A stretch of 64,000 nucleotides of DNA from Uranotaenia lowii (GCF_029784155.1 NC_073693.1:138683988-138747987), one strand, 5' to 3'; positions 1-11,952 are shown, counted from the first letter of the stretch. Notes: generated by a model from the sequence alone, not told the origin. Numbers and translations are program-made.

Positions 1-1491
1 CAGAGAAAATGGGTAGAAATGGATTTTTCTCCACTAGGAACTGGAAGGAGACAAGAAAAACGCACCAGCAAACGTAAAGAGAAAACCGGAAGATGGATAA
101 ACTTCGCAAGAAAAATCATATTCAAAGCAAATACATGACGAGAATAGTAATCACGTCCGAGGTATTTTCTCCTCTGGTTTTCTGTTTTTGAGTTTGCTTC
201 AGGACCTTTTTTTCTAAGTAGAGAGAAAAGACACATCGTCGAACAAATTGGCTTTGGCATCTGGCCAGCCAGCAGCGCAGTGTCCAATGGTTCGGTAAAA
301 TTGGCTTTCTTTCTTATTGAAATCTCGGCCTACGGATTTGTAACCGGTTGCGATTGGAAGGTAATTTTTCGATGGCCTACATTTATACAAATTGCTTGTT
401 GGAGAAAAAAACTCAATAAATGTAACATAGAAACACAAATCTATAGATGAAAAACAAAAAAAAAACAAAAAAAGTATCAATTTGTTGAAACTTAATTTTG
501 GAATATCTTATCATCACGACTCGATTAGAAGATACACATATTTCATTTAAAAGCAACACAGGATATGCATAGAAGAATACCGAATTTTCGCCCAAATTTT
601 TTGCTTTATATACAAAATAAATACTCAAATTGAGTTATATTGAGCAAGTTCCATCAAAACAAATATGAGTAAATTTTGGAAGTCTAATATACGATAAAAA
701 CTGCTAATGTGTTTCGATAGCAAAAATGTAAATGTATCTATTCTTGTTTAATTGTGTTTTTACTGGGTTTTGCTCAATTTTTCCGACTATAGCCCGGATT
801 TTGGATTGATAGTTTTGAAACCAAAAGTCCGGATTGTACCAGTTTTTTTTTTGATAAAATAGTGGGAATTCTTCAAAAAATATAAAAAATTAAGAAGAAT
901 TTAGAATTCCAGATTTAGACTTGGCATCAGACAAATCCCCTAAATGAAGATTCAGTAAAGATTTCAGAATTGGAAAATGTTGAAAAAATTCTATCTACCC
1001 AAGGTTTATATAAATTTTAGCTTGATATGAATTTCCAATCAGTGAAATAAGCCTACAATTTCAATAAAAATTGTTTAGAAAAATAATGAATGCTGGATTT
1101 AATGTTGTTTCTTCAAATAAATCTGAATTCCGAACCGTAGTATCGATGCTCAATTCTGAATATGCATTCTGAAATTGGAATCAAAATATGGTTTTTGAAT
1201 CTGGAATATATTGCTTAATTTGAGTTTTAGTAAATATAAATCTCGTAGTGATATTTGAATCAAAAATCCCAATTAGGAATATTTATTGACTTGGTTTTGA
1301 ATTCTTCATCTAGCCAATGTTAATGCAATTCCAATTTTTTTTATAATATTAAATCTTATGTGAATTGTAAATACTGCCTCATGCTTATTTTGATTTTTTT
1401 CATATCCAGAATTTTGTTTCTCAATGCTAGTAATGAATACAAACCACTACAAACTATTGAATTTGCATCATTTATGTAATTTGTAGTTAAA
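1..1491. other. AT-rich non-coding DNA, nothing recognised
   Basis: No frame with protein-like composition is present, and there is no tandem array or paired terminal repeat that I can delimit. The DNA is AT-rich with many A and T runs. It lies upstream of the host exon at 7168 and may be intergenic. The short open frames here have no recognisable domain. Confidence 0.5.
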
Positions 1492-1788
1492 TCTTATATA
1501 TAAAAATGGAGGCGTTTTCTTTGTGATAACATCACGTATGAATGGTCGGTCGGAATGAAGTGAAATTTGGTATCCGAGGGTTTTTTGGGTCAGAGATGGT
1601 TTGTATAATAGTTTCAAGGATCTCACTTTTGATGATAGGGGGTCCCAATACAAATAAAACTTTATTTGTTACGATTTCCATAAGAATCTATTGGCGAGCA
1701 CAATGCAGTTAAGGACCTGTAGATGAAATTAAACATTTATTACGATTTATACTTTAGAAGGTAAAACGAAGTTTACCGGGTCAGCTAG
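1492..1788 (+). mobile_element. Short Helitron-like non-autonomous element (297 bp)
   Basis: The element starts with TC (TCTTATATATAAAAATGG) and ends with CTAG. A perfect hairpin (GGTAAA, loop ACGAAG, TTTACC) lies just before the terminal GGGTCAGCTAG. It sits between A (1491) and T (1789). These are the standard Helitron hallmarks: 5'-TC, 3' hairpin, CTRR end and AT insertion without target duplication. There is no coding capacity. A diverged copy of its 5' two-thirds lies in opposite orientation at 41390-41649. Confidence 0.75.
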
Positions 1789-2805
1789 TTTTATTTAAAA
1801 CCTCAAAAAACGTCAAACTCGTGTTGCAAATTTTTACCAAAACGAATTTTAATTCTTCTAAACTGGATGCAGAATTCGAAATCTGGAGACTGAAAGTAAA
1901 ATTATGTTTACCAAAAAAGTTGGATAAAATACCAAGAAAAACTTTAATCGTATTTAAATGTTCATAATTGGATTTGTTGTTAACCTTTTTCCATACTTAA
2001 CAAACAAGAAAATTTTCAAAAACTGGTACTAAAAATCTGGGTTTTAGATGAGTTTTTGAGGTTTTTATGTTAGTTCTAATTTTCTAAGTAAAGATTTTGA
2101 CTCCCGAAACTCCGGAGCTAAAATTTTTAGTTTTTTGTTCAGAATACAACATTTTGTGAGATTGATGGTTTAACGTGGTTTAACCACAAGTTAGTTAGCT
2201 TAAAAAAACTGAACACTTTGGACAGATTTTTAAATTTAGTTTTAGCCATGAAAAATTCATATAAGCTAAAAAATTTGAAATCAAGGATTTGAATTTATCT
2301 GTTACCTTAAAAACAAAGCCTAATTAAGAGCGCCAAATGGGGGCAATTAATTGCCCCGGGCCTTCCGAGGAGGAAAAAAAATAACATTACTCTAATCTAG
2401 GGTTGCCATCCCTCCCACAAAAGCGAGACATGTCCCACTTTTTTAGAAAATGTCCCTCTTTTTTTCTAACAACACTTTTGTGATAGTCCTGTCTCATTTA
2501 ATTTTTTTCCTAATCTTCTTCTATCCATTTATGAATTTCAAAACTAGAAATATTCTTTCTTAAGAACATGAAATAACCGATAAGGCAGTAAAAATTAAAA
2601 AGGTAGACTTTTCTAAAATTACAATGACTCACACTCACTCACACTAACCCAAATTTAGCTTTAATTTAAATTCATTGGTTCAAGAAAAAACATATATTGT
2701 CATTTAAGTTTAATGCATTTTTTGTGTTTTTTTTTCTCAAAATTAGTTGCATTTTTCTAAAGTTTATATGAGATGAGAATAAATAACTTGTTTGGTTCTT
2801 AGCAT
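1789..2805. other. AT-rich non-coding DNA with possible repeat relics
   Basis: There is no gene here. A GC-rich palindromic patch near 2340-2365 (GGGGCAATTAATTGCCCC) and a patch around 2402-2500 look like ends of old DNA transposons, but I could not pair them with mates. Confidence 0.4.
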
Positions 2806-3292
2806 TTAAGGTTGCCAGAATATTGTCCAGACATATCCGGACCGAGCGAATCAGGGAAAATTTATCTAAAATCCTGGTATAATCCTTGCACCTGATTTCA
2901 AAATTTTCCAGACAATATCCAGACAAATTTGGTCTGAATCACGAAATTATTCAAAAAAAAAAAAAATTAAAAAGAAAACACTTGAAAATATATTTTTTCA
3001 TTAAAATACATCAACAGATTTTAAATCGTATTTTAGGCTTTCGAAAAACTGTTCATGATTATTTAGATTGAATTTGCTCAAAAAATAACTGTCTTGGACA
3101 CAAAAATAAAAAATTATTATAATTTAATTTAAGTTTTTTGATCAATTTTGGATATCAAGTGAATGAATCTGTGCAAAATCCATGCTTTTTTTTCTACGAA
3201 ATCCGGTCAATCTGGCCGGACCGAACTTTTTCTTGATCTTAGGTCAAATTTCCGGGCAAGTCCGGGTGAAATCGGGCAATCTGGCAAGCTTA
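2806..3292. mobile_element. 487-bp MITE with 9-bp target duplication
   Basis: The element is flanked by a perfect 9-bp direct repeat TCTTAGCAT (2797-2805 and 3293-3301). Its ends form a short imperfect inverted repeat, TTAAGGTTGCCAGA on the left and TAAGCTTGCCAGA read inward from the right. The interior is rich in TCCGG and CCAGACAAT motifs and has no coding capacity. A 9-bp duplication fits Mutator-like elements but does not prove that class. Related CCGG-rich sequence recurs near 41050-41200, 56710-56860 and 57062-57210. Confidence 0.65.
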
Positions 3293-3544
3293 TCTTAGCA
3301 TCATCATAACAACCTGGTTCAGTTAAACGTTTTTTGAACACGTTCTAGTGATACTTTAATTTAATAACGACTCCAGATGTTTCTCCGGAATTCTAGCAGA
3401 AGCCCTTTAATGTAAAACTTAAGGAAAAAGTCGAATTCCGGATAAAATAAAACAGGACCATCGAGAAGTTAAAAAGCTTTTTTCAAATTTCGGATTTTTA
3501 ATTACTCTGACGTTCAGTCAGAGTCCGTCAACATTTTCGATTTA

Positions 3545-4811
3545 AAGGGTGATACGGGCAAAATTTGGTCAATATCAACTTGACGTATTTCTTTCAATTT
3601 TGCATTTTAAAAACCTGAACACCCCTCATTTCGAAGGTGTGTGTGTGTAGAATTTTGCTACTATTATGATTTTGGAATTCACTCTTCAGTTGTCAAAATG
3701 TCGTCCAAGGAAGAAGAGCAGCGTATCAAAATTTTGCTCGCACATCGCGAAAATCCGAGCTACTCGCACGCAAAGCTGGCAAAATCGCTAAAAGTTGCCA
3801 AATCTACCGTTACAAATGTAATTAAAGTGGTTCGGGAACGTTTGTCGACAGCCAGGAAGTCTGGATCGGGGGGAAATCGAAAACCGGAAGCCGCTGAGAC
3901 GACAAAGAGAGTTGCCGGTATATTCAAGCGAAACCCTAACCTCTCTCTCCGAGATGCTGCAAATAAGTTGGGTGTATCGTCTACAACCGTGCATCGAGCC
4001 AAAAAACGAGCCGTTCTATCGACTTACAAGAAGGTAGTGACTCCAAATCGCAATGATAAACAATGCTAACGATGCTAACGAAGTTTGAATGCGTGGTAAT
4101 GGACGACGAAACCTACGTCAAAGCCGACTACAAGCAGCTTCCGGGACAGGAGTTTTATACGGCAAAAGGAAGGGGAAAGGTAGCAGATATTTTCAAGCAC
4201 ATGAAACTGTCAAAGTTCGCGATGAAATACCTGGTTTGGCAAGCCATCTGTACCTGTGGTTTGAAAAGCAGCACTTTCATAGCTTCCGGGACTGTCAACC
4301 AAGAAATTTACGTGAAAGAGTGTTTGAATAAACGTCTGCTGCCTTTCCTGAAGAAACACGGTTGTTCCGTACTGTTTTAGTGCTGTTTTGGCGTGATTTG
4401 GCATCTTGCCATTACGGAAAAAAGGCCATGGAGTGGTACGCCGCCAACAACGTGCAGGTGGTTCCCAAGGACAAGAACTCTCCCAACACGCCAGAGCTCC
4501 GCCCAATTGAGAAATACTTGGCTATTGTCAAGCGGAACCTAAAGAAGACCAAAAAAACTTCTAAGGACGAGCAGCAGTTCAAGGAAAACTGGCTTTCTGC
4601 GGCGAAGAAGATGGACAAGGTGGCTGTACAAAATCTGATGGCAGCGGTTAAGTGTAATTCGGATTTGGAAAAGCGGAAGCCTAACTGAATATTTTTCCGG
4701 AATTTTATACTAATTAAACTTGAAAAAGAAATTTAATTTGATTTTTTAAATAAACGATTTCACCGATTTACATGCGTTTTCCCTTGACCAAATTTTGACC
4801 GTATCACCCTT
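3545..4811 (+). mobile_element. DD37E mariner-type (ITmD37E) transposon
   Basis: A TA dinucleotide flanks both ends (3543-3544 and 4812-4813). The 28-bp terminal inverted repeats start AAGGGTGATACGG and occupy 3545-3572 and 4784-4811, matching at 27 of 28 positions. The total length of 1267 bp is typical for IS630-Tc1-mariner elements. It encodes a broken transposase on the plus strand. The D-to-E spacing of 37 residues places it in the ITmD37E group described from mosquitoes. Confidence 0.9.
3698..4688 (+). pseudogene. Broken DD37E mariner transposase
   Basis: This encodes the cut-and-paste DDE transposase of the surrounding element, now split over three frames. The start was chosen at ATG 3698 (MSSKEEEQRIKILLAH), because the 19 codons before it in the same frame look like leader. 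Two helix-turn-helix regions are visible, one at about residues 20-50 and one with LSLRDAANKLGVSSTTVHRA. The first frame stops at 4067-4069. The catalytic core resumes in another frame with MDDETYVKAD (first Asp), and that frame stops at a TAG at 4378-4380. An 11-bp duplication (CTGTTTTAGTG, 4372-4382) creates that stop. The last frame carries WRDLASCHY (second Asp) and RPIEKY (third residue, Glu). Exactly 37 residues separate that Asp and Glu. A segment is also missing around the first break. The gene is inactive. Confidence 0.88.
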
Positions 4812-4813
4812 TA

Positions 4814-6759
4814 AGTATTTACAGTATACAAAGATTTATCCATATTTTATTATTTTCAATGAACTAGCTGAAGGAACATATATGTACATATGTATAAGTG
4901 GTATAACCATATGTCCATAAAAATGGTCAGAAAAATTAGGTTTTAAACAGATTCTAAAATGTCTGGTAAGCCTACTCTAATCATACGGTTTTAAGTTCTA
5001 GAAAATCTGAACAAATTTGAATTAAAACGTAAAATATAACAAGTAACGGGTGTCCAGTAAAATAATATCTCTAAAAGTTTCACTATAATGTAAGTTAAGG
5101 CGGGCCCCTAGAATAGAAACTACACAATTTTCCCCCCAGTTTTATTGCTTAGGCAAATCAGTACAACTTTTTTTTTTATCCAGTATTGTCTCGTTCGTAT
5201 TAATTTACTTCTTGTTGTCATTTCAAAGTCAAGTTGTTTAAAAACACCAAACCTAAAAAAATCAGTAAAACCTCACCGCCCCCCTGATCCCTTCCAACGC
5301 CCCCCAAATTCCAAAATTAAGCTCACCGCCCCCTTTAAAGCTATCAACGCCCCCCTGGGGGGCGGTAGGGACCACTTTGAAAAACACTGGTCTAGATATA
5401 TAGATATTGACAATTTTAAATCATTTATCAACTTTGTTGAAGACTACAAATAGGCTCACTTTTACAAAATAAAAACACATGTATTTTTTTCAGATTTCTA
5501 CAGTTTTTATTCTTAGAGCTCGATTTGGTTAGATTTTTTTGTAAATAAAATGAAACCATATTTCAGCTTTTCAAATAAAATATTTTGAAAAATTAAAGTA
5601 ATAACCTTCATCATGAAAAATTGTAAACAACCTTTCAATGGTGTCTAAAAGTACCGTCTGCATCACCGAGTAAATTGTTAAAAATACCATTGTATAGCTC
5701 AATTTATGATGCAACTTTTATCTGAAGACATCAAAGTGGACCAACAGCTCCTTTAAAGTTATAAAAGAAATAATGACAATAATTTTTTTTTAAATAAAAA
5801 ACAAACAATGCTTCTAACAACATAGGAACAACTGTACTTTTAAAAGCAGGTAAATACACTATTTTTCGAGCTGTTTGAAAATATCAAATGTTTCATGTAG
5901 TTAAAATCTTCTTTAAAATTACGTCGATTTTTCAACAAAAAGAAAACTCCAATAACTTTTTTCTTAGAAGTTAAAAAATAACCTTTATTTTCAAAACTTT
6001 AATGAACTTTTATCTAATTTGTTTTCTCAAACAAAAGCTGATAGAAAAAATAGCCCTCAAATTCTTTTTCTCTCGGAAAAAATTGAATTTTTATACACAA
6101 TACAGTTAATGTGATTTTTGTCTGTTGTTAAGAGCTTCTATCTACATATTTGTAAGTTTGGATTAAAATTCTTTTTCAGGTGTTTCCTCAATTAGTTTTT
6201 CTTTTATTATGAAACATTGATGTTATCAATTCTAATTTATTTTAGTTCTGAACGTACAAGTCTGATTCCAGAGTTTGCTGCTGAGTTCTAACATTTATTT
6301 TGAATTCGAAATAATTTGTAATGTATGATTTCGAATTTCGATTTTAATACAAAAAATTCTGTTGTAAATGATCCTAACGAGACTGGAAATCTCTATAATA
6401 AAGAAGGAAACAACGAATGATCTCGTGTTTGATTTTTGGAAAAATTCACTTCAAAATGCAATTATTTATTGAAATTTTTTTTTCAAGACTCTCGAAAAAA
6501 AATCTGCCTCAGGCTTAATATGACACTGCATATTTTCGACTACACATCTACAAAAAAGTTCTATTGTGATATGGCACATGAAGTGTTTTAATCGGATTCT
6601 GCAGCAATTTATCAAATTTTTCCGCAATTTCCTGTTACAAATTGATACACGAATTTATGTATGTTAACGATACGCAATATTTTCTCTGCTAGTCTCGCAA
6701 AATAAACCAATAAATAAACACACTGAGTATTGCATTGCGGTACGGAAAATGTGTCAGAC
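4814..6759. other. AT-rich non-coding DNA with a hAT-like terminus
   Basis: Mostly AT-rich and featureless. A CCCC/GGGG-rich patch at about 5270-5395 ends in CACTTTGAAAAACACTG, which resembles the inward end of a hAT-type MITE (CAGTGTTTTTCAAAGTG in reverse). I could not identify the other end. No gene is seen. Confidence 0.35.
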
Positions 6760-6829
6760 TGGAACATAATTAAATGAATGATTAATTTTTCTCCATCTCT
6801 TCTCCGCTTTTTTTCTTCCTTCCAGATTC

Positions 6830-7167
6830 GAAAAACGCGCGCTGGCGGGGCGAAGACAGTGCAAATTTGTGACAGTGCAAACAGACGACCGACGACGACG
6901 GTTGAATGGCTGATTTTTAAATTATTCCGGGCAAGCATATTGTGTGACATCATCAAACGGACCGCATCGAAATTTCGCAATCGGGGGGGTTTCTGTTTCA
7001 CTCGTTAATAATTTAAATTATCGCCCTCCCACGCTGCTGCCAGAATCTTGTGTATTGTTAATCGAAATTTTGGCTTGGTTTCGGGGGTGGGCTGAGTTGC
7101 TAGTGCAAATACCAAAAAAGAAGGAAAAGAAGAATTAAAAAAAAAACAGCGATCCCAACCGCTGAAA
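6830..7167 (+). promoter_or_regulatory. Probable 5' UTR / proximal promoter of the peroxidasin-like gene
   Basis: Base composition shifts to GC-richer sequence (for example ACGCGCGCTGGCGGGGCG near 6836) directly upstream of the exon start, as expected for a 5' leader. No TATA box or clear initiator can be named. A five-codon upstream frame (ATG at 6906) would be part of the leader if transcription starts before it. The transcription start site is not determined, so these bounds are approximate. Confidence 0.4.
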
Positions 7168-7370
7168 ATGTATCAATTAGTGACACCCGGCGGTTGTCGG
7201 CCGAAGTTGGCCAAAGGCCCGGCGCTGTTGATTCTGCTGGCGTCGCTGATGATAGCGCAAACTTTGGCCATGGGATGTCCGGACAAATGTACCTGCCAGC
7301 AGCGAACGGTTCGCTGTGTGAAGCAGCAGCTGGACAAGATTCCGGATATGCCTCCCGATACCAATATTGT
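7168..7370 (+). CDS. Pxn: First coding exon of a peroxidasin-like gene (partial)
   Basis: The exon encodes 67 residues plus two bases of the next codon. Residues about 17-35 are hydrophobic (ALLILLASLMIAQTLA) and form a probable secretory signal peptide. A cysteine-rich leucine-rich-repeat N-terminal cap follows (GCPDKCTCQQRTVRC, then LDKIPDMPPDTNIV). The pattern CP-x2-CTC-x2-RTVRC with P-x-DT is characteristic of insect peroxidasins. Peroxidasins are secreted extracellular-matrix haem peroxidases with LRR and immunoglobulin domains, known to crosslink collagen IV. The start ATG sits in a good insect context (GAAAATG). The exon ends at GT|GTAAGT, so the donor begins at 7371 (phase 2), and the unspliced frame hits TAA at once. 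Another secreted LRR protein is possible because only the cap is visible. The remaining exons are not seen. Confidence 0.72.
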
Positions 7371-9433
7371 GTAAGTACAACTGCTTGTAGATATTTTTTT
7401 CTGGAGTACTAGAAACGGGGTTCGATTCATTGGACAAGTATTTTATTTTAATTTTTATGGGTTTTTGGTGCAGGTCTCAATCTAGAACGACGTTTTTAAC
7501 AAGGCCGAAAAAAATCTGCATATTTAACGGGGACCGGACATTTGGCCAAAGGTTGTTAGGACGAATGGGACACCAGGTCAAAATGGTAGTTAGGTCGGAA
7601 ATTTTTCCTTCAATTATCAGACTAAACGAACGTTAGGGAAACAGATGATTAGATTAAATGTATTTTTGGTCGCATGGATGTTAGGCCAAATGTCTCTGAA
7701 GGATGAATTGAAAGTGAACTCTTCATGATCGATCGACCAATCTTTTTCAAGATAATTAGGGGAAGTGTTTCTATTTGCGCATCTCGGGTAGTATGTGCAT
7801 TAGACCGCTGCTAAAAATTCTGCTCCCATATGTATTTTCGAAAGGGTCAACAATCATCGTAGTAAAATTTGAGATGATTTGATTGATTCCGCAACGCGTT
7901 TCCATTTTGTATGGAAGAAGAAAATTTCTGCATAGATATTTATTCATCATTTTTTTGTATAATATCGAATATTTTTTCTGGGTTACATGTTAGGTTTGTG
8001 ATTTGTTGAATAGAAATGTACAGCAAGAATCAAGGAATATTCAAAATCCAAAGTTATTTTTTCGAACTTTCAATACATCTCTGGTGATTTTGTTTGTGGA
8101 AAATTTTGTTTTCCCATACAAATTTCCATGTAAAATTAAAACTCGTTGTGCTGATTCAGGACTGCATCAGTCGCTACCAAATTTTTTATTGCTGTTTGTG
8201 GCAGCAAATACCACTAAAAAAGTTATGGGAGGTGTAAAAATTAATAAATTTGAAATTTCCATACAAAGCTTCTGATAGAATGCAACTGCAGTACAGTACA
8301 ATCCCAGTTCCTCCAGCTCCTCTTCCTCCAGGTGGCACTTTTTCTCCTGGAAAATTCGGACTCCTTGGGCAATTTAGTGTTATTACGTCGACATGTTCTC
8401 TAAAGACGCTACTCGATGAGCCAAATTGGAAGAATATGCACCTGCTAAAGGATATGACCGAGTATACAGAATACATAAGCTGAAAACCCAATTACAATGC
8501 AACATGTTCTTCGTATTTCTATCTGCTACTCATATTCTGTCAAAAACCTACTTTGTATTGTAAAAACTAAGAAAATATACTATTTTATACAAACGCTTCT
8601 CAAAGAAACCTTTTAAATAATTGGATGCAAATCGCCCTCGTCTAGGCAAGTGATTCCCCAAAATATTGGATCAAAACGTCTCTAAAACAACACGATGTTC
8701 ACAGTGGAAATAAATTAAAAGTGGATTTATTTTAAAAAGTGGCACCAATTTTATTTTTTTTAAGTTTATCTACATATGCAAACAAGTGGTTTTTAAACAG
8801 GAAGTAGTTTGATCGTTTTGGAACAAACGTGTTTTTTTTTGCGCTAATCAAAATTTTCTAGAAAATTATTCTAATTCAGGTGGAAAATAGCAGAAACAAT
8901 TAGGAAAATTCACCAGCTAATCACGGGAACTGATGCGCATTTGATGCAACTGTTTTAAGATGTGTTTGTAGTCTTCGGGTAGGTGTGTACTGAACTGCGA
9001 ATACGAATTTATTTCCGGTGCTGACAATGACAGGTTTTGATTCAATTCAAATATTCACTGAAGAAATATAAAAATCTTTGGTAAAACAGTTAGTTGTTAA
9101 GTGTGATAACTATGATCCCAGACATTGTGATCATCATTCGTACAGAGAAAACGTCTTAGTGGAGAACGAAGTTTCTCAAATGAATGAAGGGAGTGAATTT
9201 TTGAAAGGCGTTTAGGGCAACAATATAAGGTACTCCACTTTGACTGATTTTTGCTTTCCGGGTTATCCAGAAAATTCAAGGGATTCTGCGGATAAAAGAA
9301 AATTCTACCTAACGACCAAAAAAAAAGGTCATTAAGTTTTATTTTGCCGAAATCAGTACATTTTTCGTTTTCCGTCAAATCTACGGACTTGAGGGCCAAT
9401 TACACGCTTAGGATGAGTTCCTCATTTCTGAGT
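7371..9433 (+). other. Start of the long intron, no gene recognised
   Basis: The stretch begins with the splice donor GTAAGT at 7371. The rest is AT-rich intronic DNA. The open frames here (for example around 8250-8490) have low-complexity composition and no domain. No second LRR exon was found by reading, but short exons could be missed. Confidence 0.45.
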
Positions 9434-9690
9434 TGTCCAATCCAAGATGGCGGCATCCGCTGAACTTTTAATGCTGTAAATGACAAAAAGTCGCATTAAA
9501 CAACCACTACATGGGTATAGGTTGAAAGGGCTAAACTATAAGAAGTCGAATTTCTCTATCGGACGTCAACTTGGAATCCAAGATGGCGGCTTCCATTGCG
9601 CTTTAAAATTCTGCAAATGCTTAAACCACACGAAAGCTTTACAATATTGGTGTACGTTGAAAGGGATAAACTAGAAGAACCAGACCCTGA
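9434..9690 (-). repeat. 135-bp-class repeat units with CCAAGATGGCGG motif
   Basis: Two related units, each containing CCAAGATGGCGGC, are followed by text on the pattern tgac..aaaatCGCAT...ACAATATGGGTAT...GAAAGGG.TAAAC..GAAGTCGAATTTC. The same units occur in reverse complement at 13520-14090 and in this orientation around 59090-60780. Confidence 0.65.
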
Positions 9691-10099
9691 TTGTTTTTGG
9701 CAACCCGCTCGAACATTTTGTGTTGTCAAAATCTAACGATTTTTTTCCCAACTTTGTTTTTACTTAGTACTACATTTTTGCCTTTCTAACAGAAAGGTTT
9801 GGTTATCGGTCGATTTGAGAGATCATTAATTATGGGTCTTAGACATACCTTTATAGGTACCTATCGACTCAGCTCGACGAGTTCTGTTGATGTCCGTGGA
9901 TTTGTATGTGCCATTTTAAAAATGTCTAGAACGTTTTTGCGAAACTGGGCTGCACAATTAAAATGATTTTAGTCTCAAAAGAATGCATTTTTTTTTCTAC
10001 ACAACCCTTTCAAAAACGGGAAAAAAACAAAATAGTTGAAACCGTTTTCTTTACCAAATACATATCATACTTATTATGGCATAAAAAAAAGTTGCTAGT
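9691..10099. other. Non-coding DNA, possible TE relic
   Basis: A CCTTTCTAACAGAAAGG palindrome (about 9781-9797) begins a stretch resembling dispersed intronic repeats. I could not delimit an element. No gene is seen. Confidence 0.3.
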
Positions 10100-10260
10100 G
10101 GCGCCTCGAAGCAGCAGCACCAGCAATCATTTATAAATTGAAGATAATCAAAATAAAAAAATAATATTTTTATTAACTCGAGAATTGAACCAAAACCCTT
10201 CAGATCCCAAGTTGCAAGCGCTATCCAATAAACCATCGGCACGCTTGATTGAAAGCGGCT
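10100..10260 (-). mobile_element. tRNA-derived SINE fragment
   Basis: On the minus strand the sequence reads like a tRNA. There is an A-box-like segment (GATGGTTTATTGGATAGC), an anticodon-arm-like middle, and a B-box-like GGTTCAATTC. The left side runs into an A/T-rich tail. This supports a tRNA-derived SINE or a tRNA relic. It is not an intact tRNA gene because stem pairing is poor. Confidence 0.45.
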
Positions 10261-10411
10261 CAAACTCAAATAGGTAAAAGGCATTACTAAGACGCACCGT
10301 GGTCTGGGCAGTTTCTCAGTCTGCTGGGGCAAATACGGCAACAGTGTTTATATCTTACACTTCTTGCTTTTCAATGCAGCAAATGGCGGATGGGCGTTTC
10401 CTTCAGAGTCC

Positions 10412-10469
10412 GCCATGCCTATAGACATTATAATTTCATTTATGAAATTATAGTGTCTAAAGCCATGCC
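10412..10469. repeat. 42-nt palindromic insertion between 8-bp direct repeats
   Basis: Arms 10422-10439 and 10442-10459 pair over 18 bp with one G/T mismatch (TAGACATTATAATTTCAT). The palindrome is bracketed by GCCATGCC at 10412-10419 and 10462-10469. This looks like a minute foldback insertion with an 8-bp target duplication. Confidence 0.6.
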
Positions 10470-10612
10470 GGGTGTCAACAAAATGCAGAGCCGTACAGGA
10501 AACTGCGTTGGGGGGGAATTTATATGAAGATCTTATGACCCTCGTTTTTTTTACTCGTGTTGAAGAATGAATTTATGTTTTTTTTTTCATTTCTACATAC
10601 TCATACATAATT

Positions 10613-11488
10613 TAGATTCAATTTCAGATGCAGAATTCAGATTCAGTTTTCAAATTCAGGATACAGGTTTAGGAATCAGAATTCAGGATTCAAAATTCAG
10701 AATTCAAAATTCAGATTCAGAACTCATATTCAGATTCAGAATTTAGATTCAGAATTCAGATTCAGAATTCAGATTAAGAATTCAGATTCAGAATTCAGAT
10801 TCAGAATTCAGATTCAGAATTCAGATTCAGAATTCAGATTCAGAATTCAGATTCAGAATTCAGATTCAGAATTCAGATTCAGAATTCAGATTCAGAATTC
10901 AGATTCAGAATTCAGATTCAGAATTCAGATTCAGAATTCAGATTCAGAATTCAGATTCAGAATTCAGATTCAGAATTCAGATTCAGAATTCAGATTCAGA
11001 ATTCAGATTCAGAATTCAGATTCAGAATTCAGATTCAGAATTCAGATTCAGAATTCAGATTCAGAATTCAGATTCAGAATTCAGATTCAGAATTCAGATT
11101 CAGAATTCAGATTCAGAATTCAGATTCAGAATTCAGATTCAGAATTCAGATTCAGAATTCAGATTCAGAATTCAGATTCAGAATTCAGATTCAGAATTCA
11201 GATTCAGATTCAGAATTCAGATTCAGAATTCAGATTCAGAATTCAGATTCAGAATTCAGATTCAGAATTCAGATTCAGAATTCAGATTCAGAATTCAGAT
11301 TCAGAATTCAGATTCAGAATTCAGATTCAGAATTCAGATTCAGAATTCAGATTCAGAATTCAGATTCAGAATTCAGATTCAGAATTCAGATTCAGAATTC
11401 AGAATCAGAATTCAGATTCAGAATTCAGATTCAGAATTCAGATTCAGAATTCAGAATCAGAATTCAGATTCAGAATTCAGATTCAGAA
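10613..11488. repeat. 13-bp satellite array, block 1
   Basis: The array is tandem repetition of the 13-mer GAATTCAGATTCA. About the first 120 bp are degenerate, then roughly 55-60 near-perfect units follow to 11488, with rare variants (GAATCAG) and one short unit near 11200. Because 13 is not a multiple of 3 and the unit has no stop on the plus strand, all three plus frames stay open through it. This is not a gene. Confidence 0.95.
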
Positions 11489-11711
11489 TTTTTGTAAATT
11501 TATTTTCGGCATATCGGTGAAAAATTTAGATTCATGGAGAAAGAATATCAGAATTAAAAATTGATGAAGCTGGATGTTGCGAGGTAAAGTATGGTGTACG
11601 TTAATAAATTTTCCTTGCAAAAATGTTCTTTCGCTCTTTTCATCATCCGTAAAATTTCTCCTCACTTTATCAATTTTCAATTCTGGAATTGTTTCTCCAA
11701 GAATACCAATT
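11489..11711. other. Spacer between satellite block 1 and the MITE fragment
   Basis: AT-rich unique sequence with no coding signal. I did not see this 220-bp stretch elsewhere in the window. Confidence 0.4.
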
Positions 11712-11952
11712 TGCACAGTTTTTGATAAATTTGCGATGACTTAAAGATCATTACGCATGAAAACACGATTTTGTTTTGTGAAAACTTTTTTTCACAATTT
11801 TTCTGAAATTAAGTTTGCTGCATACTTTTAGGGGTAAAACCATACTATTAAAAGTTGTAAAATCCGAAATCATAAAAAAAATTTGGATGAAAGAAATTTC
11901 AATGTTGAAAACCGTGTGATGCAAAACAATCAAAATGAGATTTACAAGATTA
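11712..11952 (+). mobile_element. Fragment of a TA-flanked MITE
   Basis: The sequence aligns by eye to the interior of the MITE copies at 39252-40265 (same orientation) and 57212-58164 (opposite). Shared landmarks are ATTACGCATGA, TGCTGCATAC.TTTAGGGG, GGATGAAAGAAATTTCAATGTT and AATGAGATTTAC. Both ends are missing. The right edge passes directly into the second satellite block. Confidence 0.7.

Noticed and set aside
8250..8483. Proline-rich open frame as a second exon of the peroxidasin-like gene
   Set aside because: It lacks the expected leucine-rich repeat following the N-terminal cap, and no acceptor site in the right phase was evident.
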